DNA from: Kalmanozyma brasiliensis GHG001
Taxonomy: Eukaryota; Basidiomycota; Ustilaginomycetes; Ustilaginales
Length of the DNA stretch: 64,000 bases
NCBI RefSeq assembly: GCF_000497045.1
Contig: NW_015961981.1
Coordinates: 374,401 to 438,400, forward strand
Direction of reading: 5' to 3'
Shown here in pieces: positions 10,701 through 20,168 of the stretch. The position numbers and the translations under genes are program-made. The notes under the pieces were generated by a model. The model saw only the letters and a list, made by a program, of their open reading frames with translations. It did not search any database and was not told where the DNA came from. Every line of letters begins with the position of its first letter. Position 1 is the first letter of the stretch.

Positions 10701-13476
10701 CCTGGCCGTCGCCCTCGGCGGGAGAGTAGACACCAGATCCATTTGCTGCTTCTTCGGCTTCGAGTCGGACAGCTTCTTCAAAGTCCCTGTCACTTTCGCG
10801 CTCCCAGATGCCGTGGCCAACGACGGTGATGTCGATCATATCCTCGTCTCGCATCATGCATTCGAGACACACCTCGGGATCATTGAGGCTCCTTCGCACA
10901 CCGTCGGGACCGATCATGCCGGAAGGCAATCCGTCTGGTCGGTGCTGCAGCTCGAAGGGCGGGACGAGACTTCGTTGCGCCATGAGGCCGGGATACTGGC
11001 GCGAGCCTGGCTTCTGCGGTCCGGAGCCGGGAGACGCAAACACCGGATATGGACCGTTGCTGCCGCTTGACACCACATTGGCTGCGGCCATAGCGGCACT
11101 AAAAGCGCCAACGCTCCTCCGCTGTTCGCGAGCCTGCAACTTTTGCAGCTGCTGTGTGCTGTACGTCTGCTTCGCCGAATTGGCATCAGCAGGTGCAGAC
11201 GACAGTACGTTGACATTTCGGTCGTCCTTGACCATGCTGGTGCGGTCGTCGTTGCCACGCGCGGCCGTGTTGGGAGCGCCATTTCGATCGTTGAAACCGG
11301 TGAGGTTGTCGGCGGGAACGAGCTGCAAAGGTTTGAGCTGCGTCTTGAACGCGTCCGAGCGACCTTTCTGCGCCTTGGTGACGTCGTTCTGCTTCTTGCC
11401 GTCCTTGCGCTTCATCCTGCGCCGACGCTCCCACTCGGCTCGTGCTTCCACCTCTCCGTCAGGCGGGGCGCTAGACTCGTGCGAAACGCTCTCGGTGCTA
11501 GCGGTTCCAGGCCTGTCCATCGCGTCGCCGCTTTGCGCTCCCGGTGCAACAGCGGCGGCCTGCTGTGCTAGCGCCACGTTGGCTGTGAGACTAGCATTCG
11601 ACTTGCGGCGACCTCGTTCGAGAACAGGAATGGGTGGAGCCTCGGCTGGTGGATTCGTTGGGGGGACGTGCGACTGCATTTCCGTCCTGGACTGCTGCTG
11701 AGGGCCTTTGGCCTGCGCCTGCAGATGTGCGAGACCGGCAGCTTTTTGTGCTGGAGAAATGTCGGCCAGCGGCTTCTTACGATAGTCGGAGACCAGGGTC
11801 GGGCCGTTCCTGAGCATACCTGGGTCAAACGCAGGCTGAGCCTGGACTGCCTCCGTTGGCAGCGGCGGTGGAATGACGTTGTCCACGGGTGCTGGAGTCG
11901 CTGCGGCGTTTAGCCTACGGTTAGCAGCGTCGGGAGTGGAAACGAAGGACACCTTGGGAGCAACGTGTTCGACTGCCCGCACGTCCTTGGCGGGAGGCAA
12001 GGGGGCCGCGTCTTTGGGCGCGACCGAAGGCAATTGTCGGTCTCTGTTGAAGTCGGGCGAGCGAAGCATGACTTGAGCGGTCTCGTCAGAAGGAGCTGTG
12101 ATGGTAGTCGAGGAGAGAGGCAAGTTTGCTGGAGAAGGTGCCAATCCTTGTGTCTTGATAGGTGCGAGGGTCGATTCTGGCAGCAATGCGGCTGACTCGC
12201 GGAGATCCCGACTGCTGTCGTTCTTGGCATTGTCATCGCTGGCTCTCCCATCGGCTGGTCCGTTCTGCGCGGATGCTCTCGGAATGCCGGCATCCGTCTG
12301 TGTTGGCGCGACGGCAGGAGCAGATCGGAGCTCTTCACGAGCATGAGGACGAGGAATGGCAGGCCGAGGCGAGGATTGGGCGGATTGCGCATCCCAGAAT
12401 GCGCCTGGGAGACCGCCGGGGACATGACGCTCGTCGTTCGAGGAGCCGTAGCCTGACTGACCGCGATCGATCCACGGACGCATGTTGTTGGACGGTAACG
12501 GCGCGTGGTTGACCATGCCAGGAGCAGCCGGAGACGCATGGAATGTGTTGTCGGCGAGCTCTTCCCGTTCGTACGTCTCCTCGTCTGCTTCATCGCCGCT
12601 GGTAAAGCCTGCGCTGTTTGCGGTCTGAAACGACAGCACGGAAGCTCGCTTGGCCTGGTTGACAGGCGTACTCGAGGTGGTGCCTACGCTGCTTCGGTTG
12701 CTGGGTCCATCGTGCATCCAATTTGAGCCGCTGAGATGGCTCATGGCGGTGCCTGGGCGACTCGAGCTCTCGGAAGGAAGCATGTAGGCATCGGCGGAAG
12801 AGATGGGACGAGACGGCGATGGCTGCGTTTGTTGATCGGCGGCCAATCCGCTGCCGGAGTGAGATCGGGAAGGCTGATGCACTGCTTGCTTGGCCAGCGG
12901 AGTTGACTCGGATTCTAAGCGCTGCGGCTGCTGTTGTGGTGTGGCAGCTGCGGTCATTTGCGAAGCAAAGGTGAGTGCCTGCGGAGTGATGGGCGATCTG
13001 GGCGTGGGCGTGCCGTCCTGCGACGAGGGGACGCGGCCGTGCGCGGTGCTAGCAACGCCAAAGGATCCGGGACGAAGCGTAGCGGAAGCCTGTGATTCGC
13101 TGGATGGTTGCCGTCTGTCCGCTGCATCGGTGTTTGCGATGTTGATCGGCGTGGTGCTGGATGCAGGTGGCACTGATGGAAGCGCCTTGTTGGAAGATGC
13201 AGAGCTGACCGAGAATCTCTTGTTCTCTTGTGTGTCAGGGTGCGCAGGATTTGCATTGTCCGGATATGCTGCCTTTGTGGCCTGCATTGAGCTGGAGGAA
13301 GGATCCGTCTTTTCAGAGCTTGCGCCCAAAGCAGATGTGCCGGCGATGTTGAGATCGAAGCCGTCGTCAAAGCTGATCTGAGCCCAGGTGGGCTTGCGCT
13401 TCAACTCGGACTGAGACTCGGCAGTCAGGAGAGAGGACGAGGGCGCCGCCGCTGCGGATGGGTCGGTGCCTTGCAT
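7792..13476 (-). CDS. Very large, mostly disordered conserved fungal protein of unknown function
   Basis: A 1,894-residue protein. I take the ATG at 13476 (MQGTDPS) as the start; the frame is open 53 codons further upstream but reads like leader, with a CTCACACAG sequence just before the ATG. Nearly all of it is Ser/Pro/Ala/Gln/Arg-rich and looks unstructured. Two blocks differ: about 860-915, with PEVCLECMMRDEDMIDI and GIWERESDRDFEEAVRLEAE, and about 937-1000, a predicted helix with PLTVERLKLHTQMNPP and LAVQAKYIAMEQSRMRLEAE. I recall similar CLECMMRD blocks in other fungal proteins of unknown function. The C-terminal half carries short basic-hydrophobic motifs (LRGLFSKLAG, SIFRLPFGRKKRE, SFLPKLRERKS, LNMLRESFRTPLR) that could bind membranes or partners. 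No enzyme domain is visible. The frame is clearly real because it is uninterrupted over 5.7 kb; the function is unknown. Confidence 0.8.
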   Translation of the reverse strand: MQGTDPSAAAAPSSSLLTAESQSELKRKPTWAQISFDDGFDLNIAGTSALGASSEKTDPSSSSMQATKAAYPDNANPAHPDTQENKRFSVSSASSNKALPSVPPASSTTPINIANTDAADRRQPSSESQASATLRPGSFGVASTAHGRVPSSQDGTPTPRSPITPQALTFASQMTAAATPQQQPQRLESESTPLAKQAVHQPSRSHSGSGLAADQQTQPSPSRPISSADAYMLPSESSSRPGTAMSHLSGSNWMHDGPSNRSSVGTTSSTPVNQAKRASVLSFQTANSAGFTSGDEADEETYEREELADNTFHASPAAPGMVNHAPLPSNNMRPWIDRGQSGYGSSNDERHVPGGLPGAFWDAQSAQSSPRPAIPRPHAREELRSAPAVAPTQTDAGIPRASAQNGPADGRASDDNAKNDSSRDLRESAALLPESTLAPIKTQGLAPSPANLPLSSTTITAPSDETAQVMLRSPDFNRDRQLPSVAPKDAAPLPPAKDVRAVEHVAPKVSFVSTPDAANRRLNAAATPAPVDNVIPPPLPTEAVQAQPAFDPGMLRNGPTLVSDYRKKPLADISPAQKAAGLAHLQAQAKGPQQQSRTEMQSHVPPTNPPAEAPPIPVLERGRRKSNASLTANVALAQQAAAVAPGAQSGDAMDRPGTASTESVSHESSAPPDGEVEARAEWERRRRMKRKDGKKQNDVTKAQKGRSDAFKTQLKPLQLVPADNLTGFNDRNGAPNTAARGNDDRTSMVKDDRNVNVLSSAPADANSAKQTYSTQQLQKLQAREQRRSVGAFSAAMAAANVVSSGSNGPYPVFASPGSGPQKPGSRQYPGLMAQRSLVPPFELQHRPDGLPSGMIGPDGVRRSLNDPEVCLECMMRDEDMIDITVVGHGIWERESDRDFEEAVRLEAEEAANGSGVYSPAEGDGQGDSRSTRGSRRPRKKIGKGEPLTVERLKLHTQMNPPASSFRWRTLQTFLAVQAKYIAMEQSRMRLEAEKKARSIADSTGNRGSIVLPDATGQQPERSLSSPFAPPRDGSAAVGSVSRQSMLPTTADDGVLTPQQSQEKERDIAAAQAARRKMTAGTATTESALGAAAAYPVTPLQTRTLPQTVPGRSNSDPDDQLAAPASVGSGLITSNGGRRMPFASAQAARAASVQDLRSAADASRSSPIGYPLSPGDSLVPPSRSVLGTSPTGTPSRVGRSGASQLSLMHSGSMIDMHVAQEDRVEHRINQTGFLPGTPLGVESPSAINRSFYGFPGDGDSSLPEAAAFERSRSRMVSGDGYVDPMEAGPRGLEVDQDETSQQRKKKGLRGLFSKLAGSSGAPSRQSSSGAGAGGSINGSIASRNASKRSQGSGNDSPRARKTSISADQSLDTTGLPQNGMLSKARKSTSSFFRNGVEPADESNSRPILSGNNSIFQNPSGMGSQNSIDLGPFQSASPRMDAFASTNGRVMPQQDAARMRKASNPMIQKYLNSPSPQTQATTGASPAPTSLPPTSGGVPGGRMTSYASMRDLRTSTLPPIVDGEQYAEESDAYKSYRSGGGSAGVRKELPSMPLSAGVAEHRRTGSTGAGASRNSMVEPTSMAAPALVVARPAGSGLGEYAARPSMQASRNGRNADGFGAMADDASMEGNGPLRPPKNPRRPDSVFNSPSLADFHDGSDGLASGRRAFPQQGRSQSDAYPGSVGSAEKSKKSIFRLPFGRKKRESTIDGDRSRPSIVLSQNDAPAQGRPSMSLGRSFLPKLRERKSYGGLGAARTSFQTERQRVLSSPANETSNSDLPPRSQSAFGMARQRFMSMDLPRRSMNVDRSASRNRLSTVQYGYEDERDEDEDEDDGMEREPGYEAEFNRYAQEAAEERYLGTGSRGGGREVSFGRKSLNMLRESFRTPLRNVSGGERAK

Positions 13477-15300
13477 AGTGTGGAGAGAGCCCCTGTGTGA
13501 GCTTAATGTTGAACGACGCTGGCCAAAGCAACGTCGATGAGCCGGGCGAGAGCAAATGATCGCCGAACCAAGAATAGGCTCGCAGATCGGAGCGGCGTGC
13601 GGCTGCACAGAGCAAACCTTGACGAGATGTCGCAACGAGTTTGGCAGAAAAGAGCAAGTCGCTTATCCATGCGTACAGGGCCGGAGACGATCCACAGGAC
13701 GTAGTCTAGGTCCGAGACGAGGTGAAGCCCAAGGCTCGTGCGAATGGCGACCCGCACGATGCCTTTCTATGCCGGTGCGACCGTGTTGGAGGAGGGGACG
13801 AAGACGAGGATGCAGAAAGCAGAGGACTGAAGGTCTGAGCGGCTGTAGTGCTGAGCCGAAGATGGAAGCGTCGAGCAGATACGTGTAGCCGAGATCATGT
13901 GTCCATGACGATTCTTGGCGAGATGTGAGATGGGTCGCACTGATCGAGCGAAGGACTGATGCGATGGATGAACGGCAGAGAGGAGGCTTGAAGCTCGAGT
14001 GGTCGATGTCGGATCACCAGGAGAGATTGTGTGACTGCAGCTGCTACCGTCGTAGGATACAAAGCTGATCTGGCGAAGCGAAGTAGAAGGTCAAGAGGGG
14101 GGGATGATCGTGCTGAGACAAGAAGCAAAGAGAAGCTCGAGTGAGAGAGCAAGAAGATGTGATGGCGAGTGATTGATTTGGTGAGGATGCAATCCGCCAG
14201 CCGTTGAGCCTCGCACACACACTCAGAGTTGGAGCGCGCCGCAAAGAGAAGAGAGCGCAGGCGGGCTGCAGCAGTGTGAGACATGGGATTAAAAATAAGT
14301 CCACGGCGCAGCAGTGGGCCCAAAGGATTGAAGAAACGAGGGGTAAAAAATAAATGATGTAAAATAGACGAGGCAGCATGTGGCGACATCATTATTCGGC
14401 GAAAGCGGGGGAGGGGGGAGCGTGAAGCCCTCTCAAACCGAAGCCAGCCCCGAGTGCAACGCGGCGAGTTGGTGAGCCCAGACGCACGGGCACTTGTTCA
14501 AGTCTCTCTCGCTCTTGCAAGACAAGCAAGCGCTCTGCCGCTCTACCATTGAACGCCGTCACCCTCACTTGTCACGTCGGTCCATCCTTGCACAAGTCAT
14601 TTGATGATACTTCAACAGTTCACGCAAACAGCAGATCTGATGGAGTCGCCATGCTCATTCTCCAGATTCGCCCACGCATTGTCGCCATTTCATTGTCGGA
14701 CATGAGGCTCGGAGCTGCAACCACTGTGGCGCCCGGGCGGGCGTCGCGAGGCAGATCGATTGCAGGTGGGTAGCACAGAAGCGAGATGCAGGCTCCAATA
14801 GGGTCGCACAAATGAACTCGCCAAACGAGCGGATCAAGTTGTGTGACAGCTCTGCCCCCCCCGCGCGCGGTACGGTGAGCTCGCGCGATCTGTTTTGTCC
14901 AATCTCTGCTCGGCGGGTGCGTCTCGGCTCGCTTAGGCTCGCCAGATGGCGTCCAAATTCTCTTGTTGGCATCTCTGAAAGCTGCCTTTTTGGTAGAGCT
15001 GTCGGGCGGCAAGTTGGCCTTTTGTCTGGAGCGGCATCTCCTGTCAAAATCCAAGATTTCTTCCTCGCCTTCCCGACGGATCCCACTTTTTGTTTCTCCG
15101 ACGTCCCTAGCAAGCCTTGCGAGAGAGAAAAGTGCACCGCGCAGGTTCTCACCATGCGGGCGAAGGATGAATTCATACAAGCGAGCTCGATCGCTTCAGC
15201 CCTCAATTGACTTTTGTGAGCATACACGATATCGGAACAACTGATACTTGTACACGTGAGATTGCGGCGTGTGAATTCCCGTGCAATACAGCGAAGTCGT
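13477..15300. other. Intergenic: promoter of the large protein gene and 3' end of NOC1/MAK21
   Basis: About 1.8 kb without a supported gene. The part next to 13476 is the 5' leader and promoter of the large minus-strand gene. An AT-rich patch (about 14280-14400) and a G-rich run (14406-14420) follow. A tRNA-like fragment at about 14500-14570 was considered and rejected. Open frames in 14550-15300 overlap each other on both strands and have no domain. Confidence 0.45.
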
Positions 15301-18300
15301 TTACTCGTCATCATCATCGTCACCGCCGAGCAAGTGCGCATAGTCCGCAGCGCTCGCAAACGTGGGCAGATTCTGCATCGACTTCTTCATCTTCTTCTTG
15401 TCCGCCTGCTTCTTGCGCTTCTTCGCGTCCACACCCTCGGCAGCATCGTCCTCCTCCTCGTCGTCAGAAGAGTCAGCACCGCGCTTCTTCGGGTTGAAGT
15501 CGGTGAACGGCATGAGATCGTCGTCGTCTTCGTCAAAGATGCCACCGTCCGACTCGTCTTCCTCCCAGTCTTCTTGGGTGCTCGCTTTGGATTTGGAAGC
15601 GCGAGTGGACGGCTCTTCAGCCTCGGACTCGTCTTCATCTTCGTCCTCATCCTTGTCAGAGAAGGTCATGCCAGGAATGACGTTCGGTCCGTCATCTTCG
15701 GCCGCCTCTTCCGCCTCACTGTCCACGTAGTCGAACTCCTCGTCATCCTCATCATCGCTATCCTCCAACCCTTCCAGCTCTTCCTTGCCTGGCATGGTCG
15801 CCTTCATGGCCTTCCAGATCTCCTTCTCGTCCGCGTCGTCGTCGCTATCCAACTCGCTCTCGTCTTCCTCCATCACTGCTGGCGCGACCACCTCGTCATC
15901 CGACCCCACCAGCGCGTCCTCGTCCCCGGCCTTCTGCACCCGCGAGCTCGACGGCTGCTTGGACTTGAGGTTGAAGAACTTATGGAAGAAGAGCTGGTCT
16001 GCTGGGATGCTGTCGGTGCGCTTCTTCCAGAACGCCTCGGTGTTGAAGAACTCGCCCTCGTTGAGCGCGTGCGTGCGGGACCGCGTGACACCGCTTCCTA
16101 CCTGCGCCATAGGCTGCATGGCACTCGCTCCTCGCAGGGATGCCTTCTGCTTCGGGTTGCGGTACACAAAGCGGTCGAGGAAGTGCGAGAGCGTGTTGAG
16201 ACTCAGGTCGGCGTTGGTGCTGACTTTGCCGCCTTCCAGCAGTTGCAAGGCGTGGACCGAAACCGACGGGTGGTAGTGAGCAAGCAGGGGAAGGATGTCC
16301 CATAGACAAGTCGCGCCGGCATGGGCGAAACGTGGCTCGCGCTTGCGGCCGTCGTACTTTGTCGATGCGTCCTTGGCAGCAGCTGCGACGGCGGGCTGCC
16401 TCTTCGCCGCAGCATCCTCATCCTCGTCATCGCTGGATGCAATGTCCTGGAAGTGCTCCTCGTCATCCTCCTCTGGCTCGGTCAGCATGGCGCGCAACCC
16501 CGGCGTACGCCTGAACAGCTCACCAAGCAGATGCAGGCATCCGCAGATGAACGACGGCTGATGCAACGACAAAATCTGGCAGATACGCTTGACAAACGCC
16601 TTGACTCGCTCCTGCTCGGCATCCGCCTTGAGCGCTTGGAAGATGAGATTGAGGTACATGGCCTGCTTGCTCGACGCCTCCAGGCGCGGGTCCAGCAGCG
16701 AGTCGTACAGCACGCGGTAGAAGCGGTCCGTGATGGCGGTCGATGTGAGCACGGCGGACGACTCCTGATGCGGGTTCGAGACGGTGAGTTGGAAGATGAG
16801 CTGCAGCGCCTGGATGCTGATGTTGAACGAGCCGGTGTGCAGAATCTTGAACAGCGTATTAACGTGCTTTTCGAAGACGGAGGCTTCCATCTTGGCGAAG
16901 GGGAAGGCTCGGCGGACACCGGTGAGGATGGCGACGACCATCTTGGATTCGGCATCTTTCACCAGCTTGGGTTCTTCAGGCTTGGCAGAGGCAGCCTGCT
17001 TGCCCTTGGACTTGCCCTTTCCTTTGCCCTTGCCCTTGCGCGGCTGATCCTTCCATCGCTTCTTGTCCTTCTTCTTGGGCGCCTCGTCCGCGTCTTCGCC
17101 CTCGGCGGTGCCATTGGCTTCTTTGACCTCGTTCTGCTTGAGGACGCCTTCGAAGAGCTCAAAGTAGAGCAGGATGAGGTGGTTGGCCGTCGCTTCGTCC
17201 TTGGCGGTCAGCACGGTCTGGTTGAGCGTGAGGAGACCGTAGTAGCGGGCGTGCGTGCTGTGGTTGCTCGTCTTGCCGGCCTCGTCGTCCTCCGCGCTTG
17301 CTACAGGCGTAGGGCGCATGATGAGGTTTGCAATCTCGCGGACGACAATGAACTTCATGGCAGGGTGAGCGGTGAGCAGCTCGAGGATGTGGTTGCTGGT
17401 CTTGGCGGCGACGCTTCGATCCGGGTCACCAAGCTTGTTGACGAGGAGACGCAGCAAGTTCTGCTCCTGCTCTGGCTTGTCGCGGAGCAGGATGAAGGTC
17501 TGCGTGGTGGCCTGCTTACGTGTGAAGGGAATGGTGTCGTGCGATTGAACCTCGAGGACCTGGAGGAACTGGAAGTAGAACTTCTTGAGTTGGTCCTCGA
17601 AGGCCCACAGTAGCAGATGCGCTTTGGCAGCCTCAGCAGCGACGAGGTCACCAGAGGAGAGGGCGGCAGAAGCAGCAGCGAGCTGAGGCTGATCTCGGAA
17701 GTAGCGCAGCTTTCTCGAGCCGAGACCGCCTTCGCTGGCGAGCCAATCGGCGAGTGCGCGCGTAGCACGGCTCGCTTCCTCTCGACTCTTTTTGCGCGTC
17801 ATGTTGAGCAGGCTGTCGAGGTGTTTGACGTTGTGCACTGGACTGCTCTGCACCAACAGCGTCAAAGCCGAGATCTTATCCGAGAGTGTACCTCCGCCTT
17901 CTGAAGAAAGAAGCGAGCGAACGAATCGTGCATCGGAGGCGCTGAGGGTACCAATGCTGCCGCCGGCCTTGTTGAGCGAGGTTTCGCTGCTGGTGATGTC
18001 GTCGTAAGCTCGACTTTCTTGACGCAGCAGATCGGCGCCCAGGTCGAGCAGCTGTGTGATGCGGTCATGTGAGAGCGAGTCGTTACTAGTGCTGGTGGAA
18101 GGAAGCTTGGGCATGGTTTGCGACATCCATTGCGGAACTGCCTCCAAGCGCAATGGCCCCGTAGCGTGGAGCGAGGGCTTGGCCTTGGTTTCCTTGCCAA
18201 CGCCCTCGTCATCGAATACCATCTTCTTGCCCTTGCCCATGCGTTGGACTGTTGTGCTCTCTGCAGCACCAGTTTGCGAGGTGGACGGCTTCGGTGGCTT

Positions 18301-18816
18301 CTGCGCCTTGGCATCTGCTTGCTTGGGGTTCTTGTCCTTTGGCTTGGATTTGTCTTTGGGCTGAGCGACTTCGGTGTTCTGCTTCTTGGCCTCTGCTTTC
18401 TTTGAGCTCTCTGCAACAGGCTTTGGCTCTCTCTCCTTCTTCTTGGAGGGGATCGAAGCGGGCTCGGAAGAGTTGGGGTCGGATTGGAGCTGCTTGAGGA
18501 AAGCGGCAACTTCGCCAGAGAAGGCTGCTTCGTCGATCTGAACATCTGACTTCTTCTTGAGGTTGGCTTTTGAGATGAGATCGAGATCATCTCTGTTACC
18601 ACCGAAGCTCTCGATCTCGCGCATCAAGGTAGCTTCGTCGACGCTGTCATCCGAGTCGTATGCATCGTTCTTCTTGCTGGGCGTGCTTGACTTTGGCTTC
18701 GATGTGGATTGGGAGACTGCTGGCGAGCTCGACACTTGCTTGACGGGCGTCGACTTGGCCGAAGCGGTGTCGCGTGGCGCTGACCTTGCTCCTTTTGGTC
18801 TGAAGTCCCTCGCCAT
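15301..18816 (-). CDS. MAK21: Noc1/Mak21 (CEBPZ-like) 60S ribosome assembly factor
   Basis: A 1,171-residue nucleolar factor. Noc1 pairs with Noc2 on early pre-60S particles. I chose the ATG at 18816 (MARDFRPKG); the frame extends 18 codons upstream but that part looks like leader. The N-terminal third is a charged Lys/Ser/Glu-rich region. Helical repeats follow, and the CBF/Mak21 domain is clear at about 660-900, with FNISIQALQLIFQLTVS, FYRVLYDSLLDPR, QPSFICGCLHLLGELFRRTP, and the hallmark YDGRKREPRFA with CLWDILPLLAHYHPSV. A FFHKFFNLK block follows, then a strongly acidic Asp/Glu tail and a Lys-rich end. Length and order fit yeast Mak21 (1,025 residues). A Gly/Lys repeat (KGKGKGKGKSKGK) near 610 is a local insertion. 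The gene is single-exon and is divergent from the secreted-protein gene. Confidence 0.93.
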   Translation of the reverse strand: MARDFRPKGARSAPRDTASAKSTPVKQVSSSPAVSQSTSKPKSSTPSKKNDAYDSDDSVDEATLMREIESFGGNRDDLDLISKANLKKKSDVQIDEAAFSGEVAAFLKQLQSDPNSSEPASIPSKKKEREPKPVAESSKKAEAKKQNTEVAQPKDKSKPKDKNPKQADAKAQKPPKPSTSQTGAAESTTVQRMGKGKKMVFDDEGVGKETKAKPSLHATGPLRLEAVPQWMSQTMPKLPSTSTSNDSLSHDRITQLLDLGADLLRQESRAYDDITSSETSLNKAGGSIGTLSASDARFVRSLLSSEGGGTLSDKISALTLLVQSSPVHNVKHLDSLLNMTRKKSREEASRATRALADWLASEGGLGSRKLRYFRDQPQLAAASAALSSGDLVAAEAAKAHLLLWAFEDQLKKFYFQFLQVLEVQSHDTIPFTRKQATTQTFILLRDKPEQEQNLLRLLVNKLGDPDRSVAAKTSNHILELLTAHPAMKFIVVREIANLIMRPTPVASAEDDEAGKTSNHSTHARYYGLLTLNQTVLTAKDEATANHLILLYFELFEGVLKQNEVKEANGTAEGEDADEAPKKKDKKRWKDQPRKGKGKGKGKSKGKQAASAKPEEPKLVKDAESKMVVAILTGVRRAFPFAKMEASVFEKHVNTLFKILHTGSFNISIQALQLIFQLTVSNPHQESSAVLTSTAITDRFYRVLYDSLLDPRLEASSKQAMYLNLIFQALKADAEQERVKAFVKRICQILSLHQPSFICGCLHLLGELFRRTPGLRAMLTEPEEDDEEHFQDIASSDDEDEDAAAKRQPAVAAAAKDASTKYDGRKREPRFAHAGATCLWDILPLLAHYHPSVSVHALQLLEGGKVSTNADLSLNTLSHFLDRFVYRNPKQKASLRGASAMQPMAQVGSGVTRSRTHALNEGEFFNTEAFWKKRTDSIPADQLFFHKFFNLKSKQPSSSRVQKAGDEDALVGSDDEVVAPAVMEEDESELDSDDDADEKEIWKAMKATMPGKEELEGLEDSDDEDDEEFDYVDSEAEEAAEDDGPNVIPGMTFSDKDEDEDEDESEAEEPSTRASKSKASTQEDWEEDESDGGIFDEDDDDLMPFTDFNPKKRGADSSDDEEEDDAAEGVDAKKRKKQADKKKMKKSMQNLPTFASAADYAHLLGGDDDDDE

Positions 18817-20168
18817 GATGCTTGATGTGCGTCGAGGGAAAGGTATGGCAGGAGAGAGGACGATGATCAAGACGGGACTGCTGAATGAAGGGCTCAGCTG
18901 CTGCTTCTCAAAAATTTCAGAAGGCCGTCAAGAGAGAAAAAACTTGGAAAGGGTTCTCGCCCACTTTTTTTCGGGAAACGGGGGCCAATATTTTTTGGGG
19001 TTTGCGAGGAACAAACGACGATGTAACAGCCTAAAATCATTCGCCTCCTTCCGGCCCTTTGCCTCTTGTGCCTCGGAAACGTCGAGTGGCTCAGCCGGTG
19101 CCTCTCTCAGCGTCAAGCAGGAGACTCTATCATCCGGCCGACGCCTTGGCCTCGTGGTGAGACCATGATTGAATGCAGGACATCCCAAGACGCTGCAGAG
19201 GATTGCCTTTGGTCCAGACGCGTGGCAGCTGTGCGGCGAGCTGTGAAGCGGAGCTCGAAGACGGCGGTGTCAGGGAGGCTCACAGCTCGGCAACATGTGC
19301 AGCATCCAGCGGCAGCGGTACCGTCCTAGCCGCCATGACCGCTCGCTCGAGGGTCTTAGGCAGGGGAGGAGGAAGCGGCACGTTGCTGCTGGCACTGGAG
19401 TTGGTCGATGGGCCTGAAGTTTCTCACTGCGCTGGCTCGGGGCTGCCCTGCATTTTTCCCACGCAGGCACAAATCGACTTGTCAAACTGTGGTGTGCGGC
19501 TCGGCGTTGGCCTGGGAACCTTATGCACGTCTCACGTCTTGCAGGACGCGTGTCCGACCCTGCTCAACCAACGCCTCTCCGCTCGCTGTCCCTTTGTGCA
19601 ACACGCTCAGCAAAGGTCAAAGCTTGAGCCTTGCGATGAGAAGCTACTTGCCAGCATCCGCTCCTGTCAGCGGAGCGCAGCAATGGCGCTTCTTTCCGAC
19701 CTCCGACAGTCCAATCTGCCGCCTCTTCGGCAACAGACATACGCAGCGGAAGGACTGCAGCTGCCTGACATGCCATCATGCAGCTCCTACAGCCAGCGCT
19801 TCTGCTCCTGCATCAATCGATGCGCAGCCTCGAGCCCCTGAGCCTATTGTACGACTCTGCCCTGCGCTGGCTGAACCTTGGACGCTCGTTGCGGGTGACA
19901 TGTGTGTGCTCGCCTGACAGCAAAGACGCGCTTCTCCGTTTGCCCTTCCTCGCGCTTTCCTCACCGTCGTATATACATAGTCGCTCTCTTGACCTTCCTT
20001 CCTCACCTCCATCACCTTTTCCTCATCCTCTTTCTCTCTCCTCTCACGTCTTCGGTCGCTTTTCTGCTTCTCTACTCGATCCAGCAGCGTTGATCGCGCC
20101 GGTTTCTTTGGTTTTCTCTCTCCCATCTTGCATCTGCTCCTTTTACGTCCCTCATTCACCTCACCACA
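18817..20168. other. Divergent intergenic region between NOC1/MAK21 and the secreted DPBB protein gene
   Basis: About 1.35 kb between divergent start codons. It contains T-rich sequence near 18965-19000, an exact TCCCTTTGT at 19589-19597 (reverse complement of the Ustilago pheromone response element core), a TATA box at 19970 and a CT-rich leader before 20169. A 222-codon plus-strand frame at 19173-19841 has no domain and I do not call it. Confidence 0.5.
19970..19975 (+). promoter_or_regulatory. TATA box of the secreted DPBB protein gene
   Basis: TATATA lies about 195 bases before the ATG at 20169. It is followed by a long C/T-rich stretch (20000-20165) typical of leaders of strongly expressed fungal genes. 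Confidence 0.5.

Noticed and set aside
14500..14570. tRNA-like D arm and anticodon-like hairpin on the minus strand (GTTCAATGGTAGAGC, then CTTGC-TTGTCTT-GCAAG)
   Set aside because: No proper T arm or B box (GTTCRANNC) on that strand, no pairing acceptor stem, and extra bases between the arms. Perhaps a tRNA-derived fragment, but not a gene.
15256..17613. Two long plus-strand frames opposite NOC1/MAK21
   Set aside because: Shadows of the acidic and Lys-rich codons of the minus-strand gene; no start context or motif.
19173..19841. 222-codon plus-strand frame upstream of the secreted protein
   Set aside because: No domain, no signal peptide, ends before the TATA box; composition looks random.
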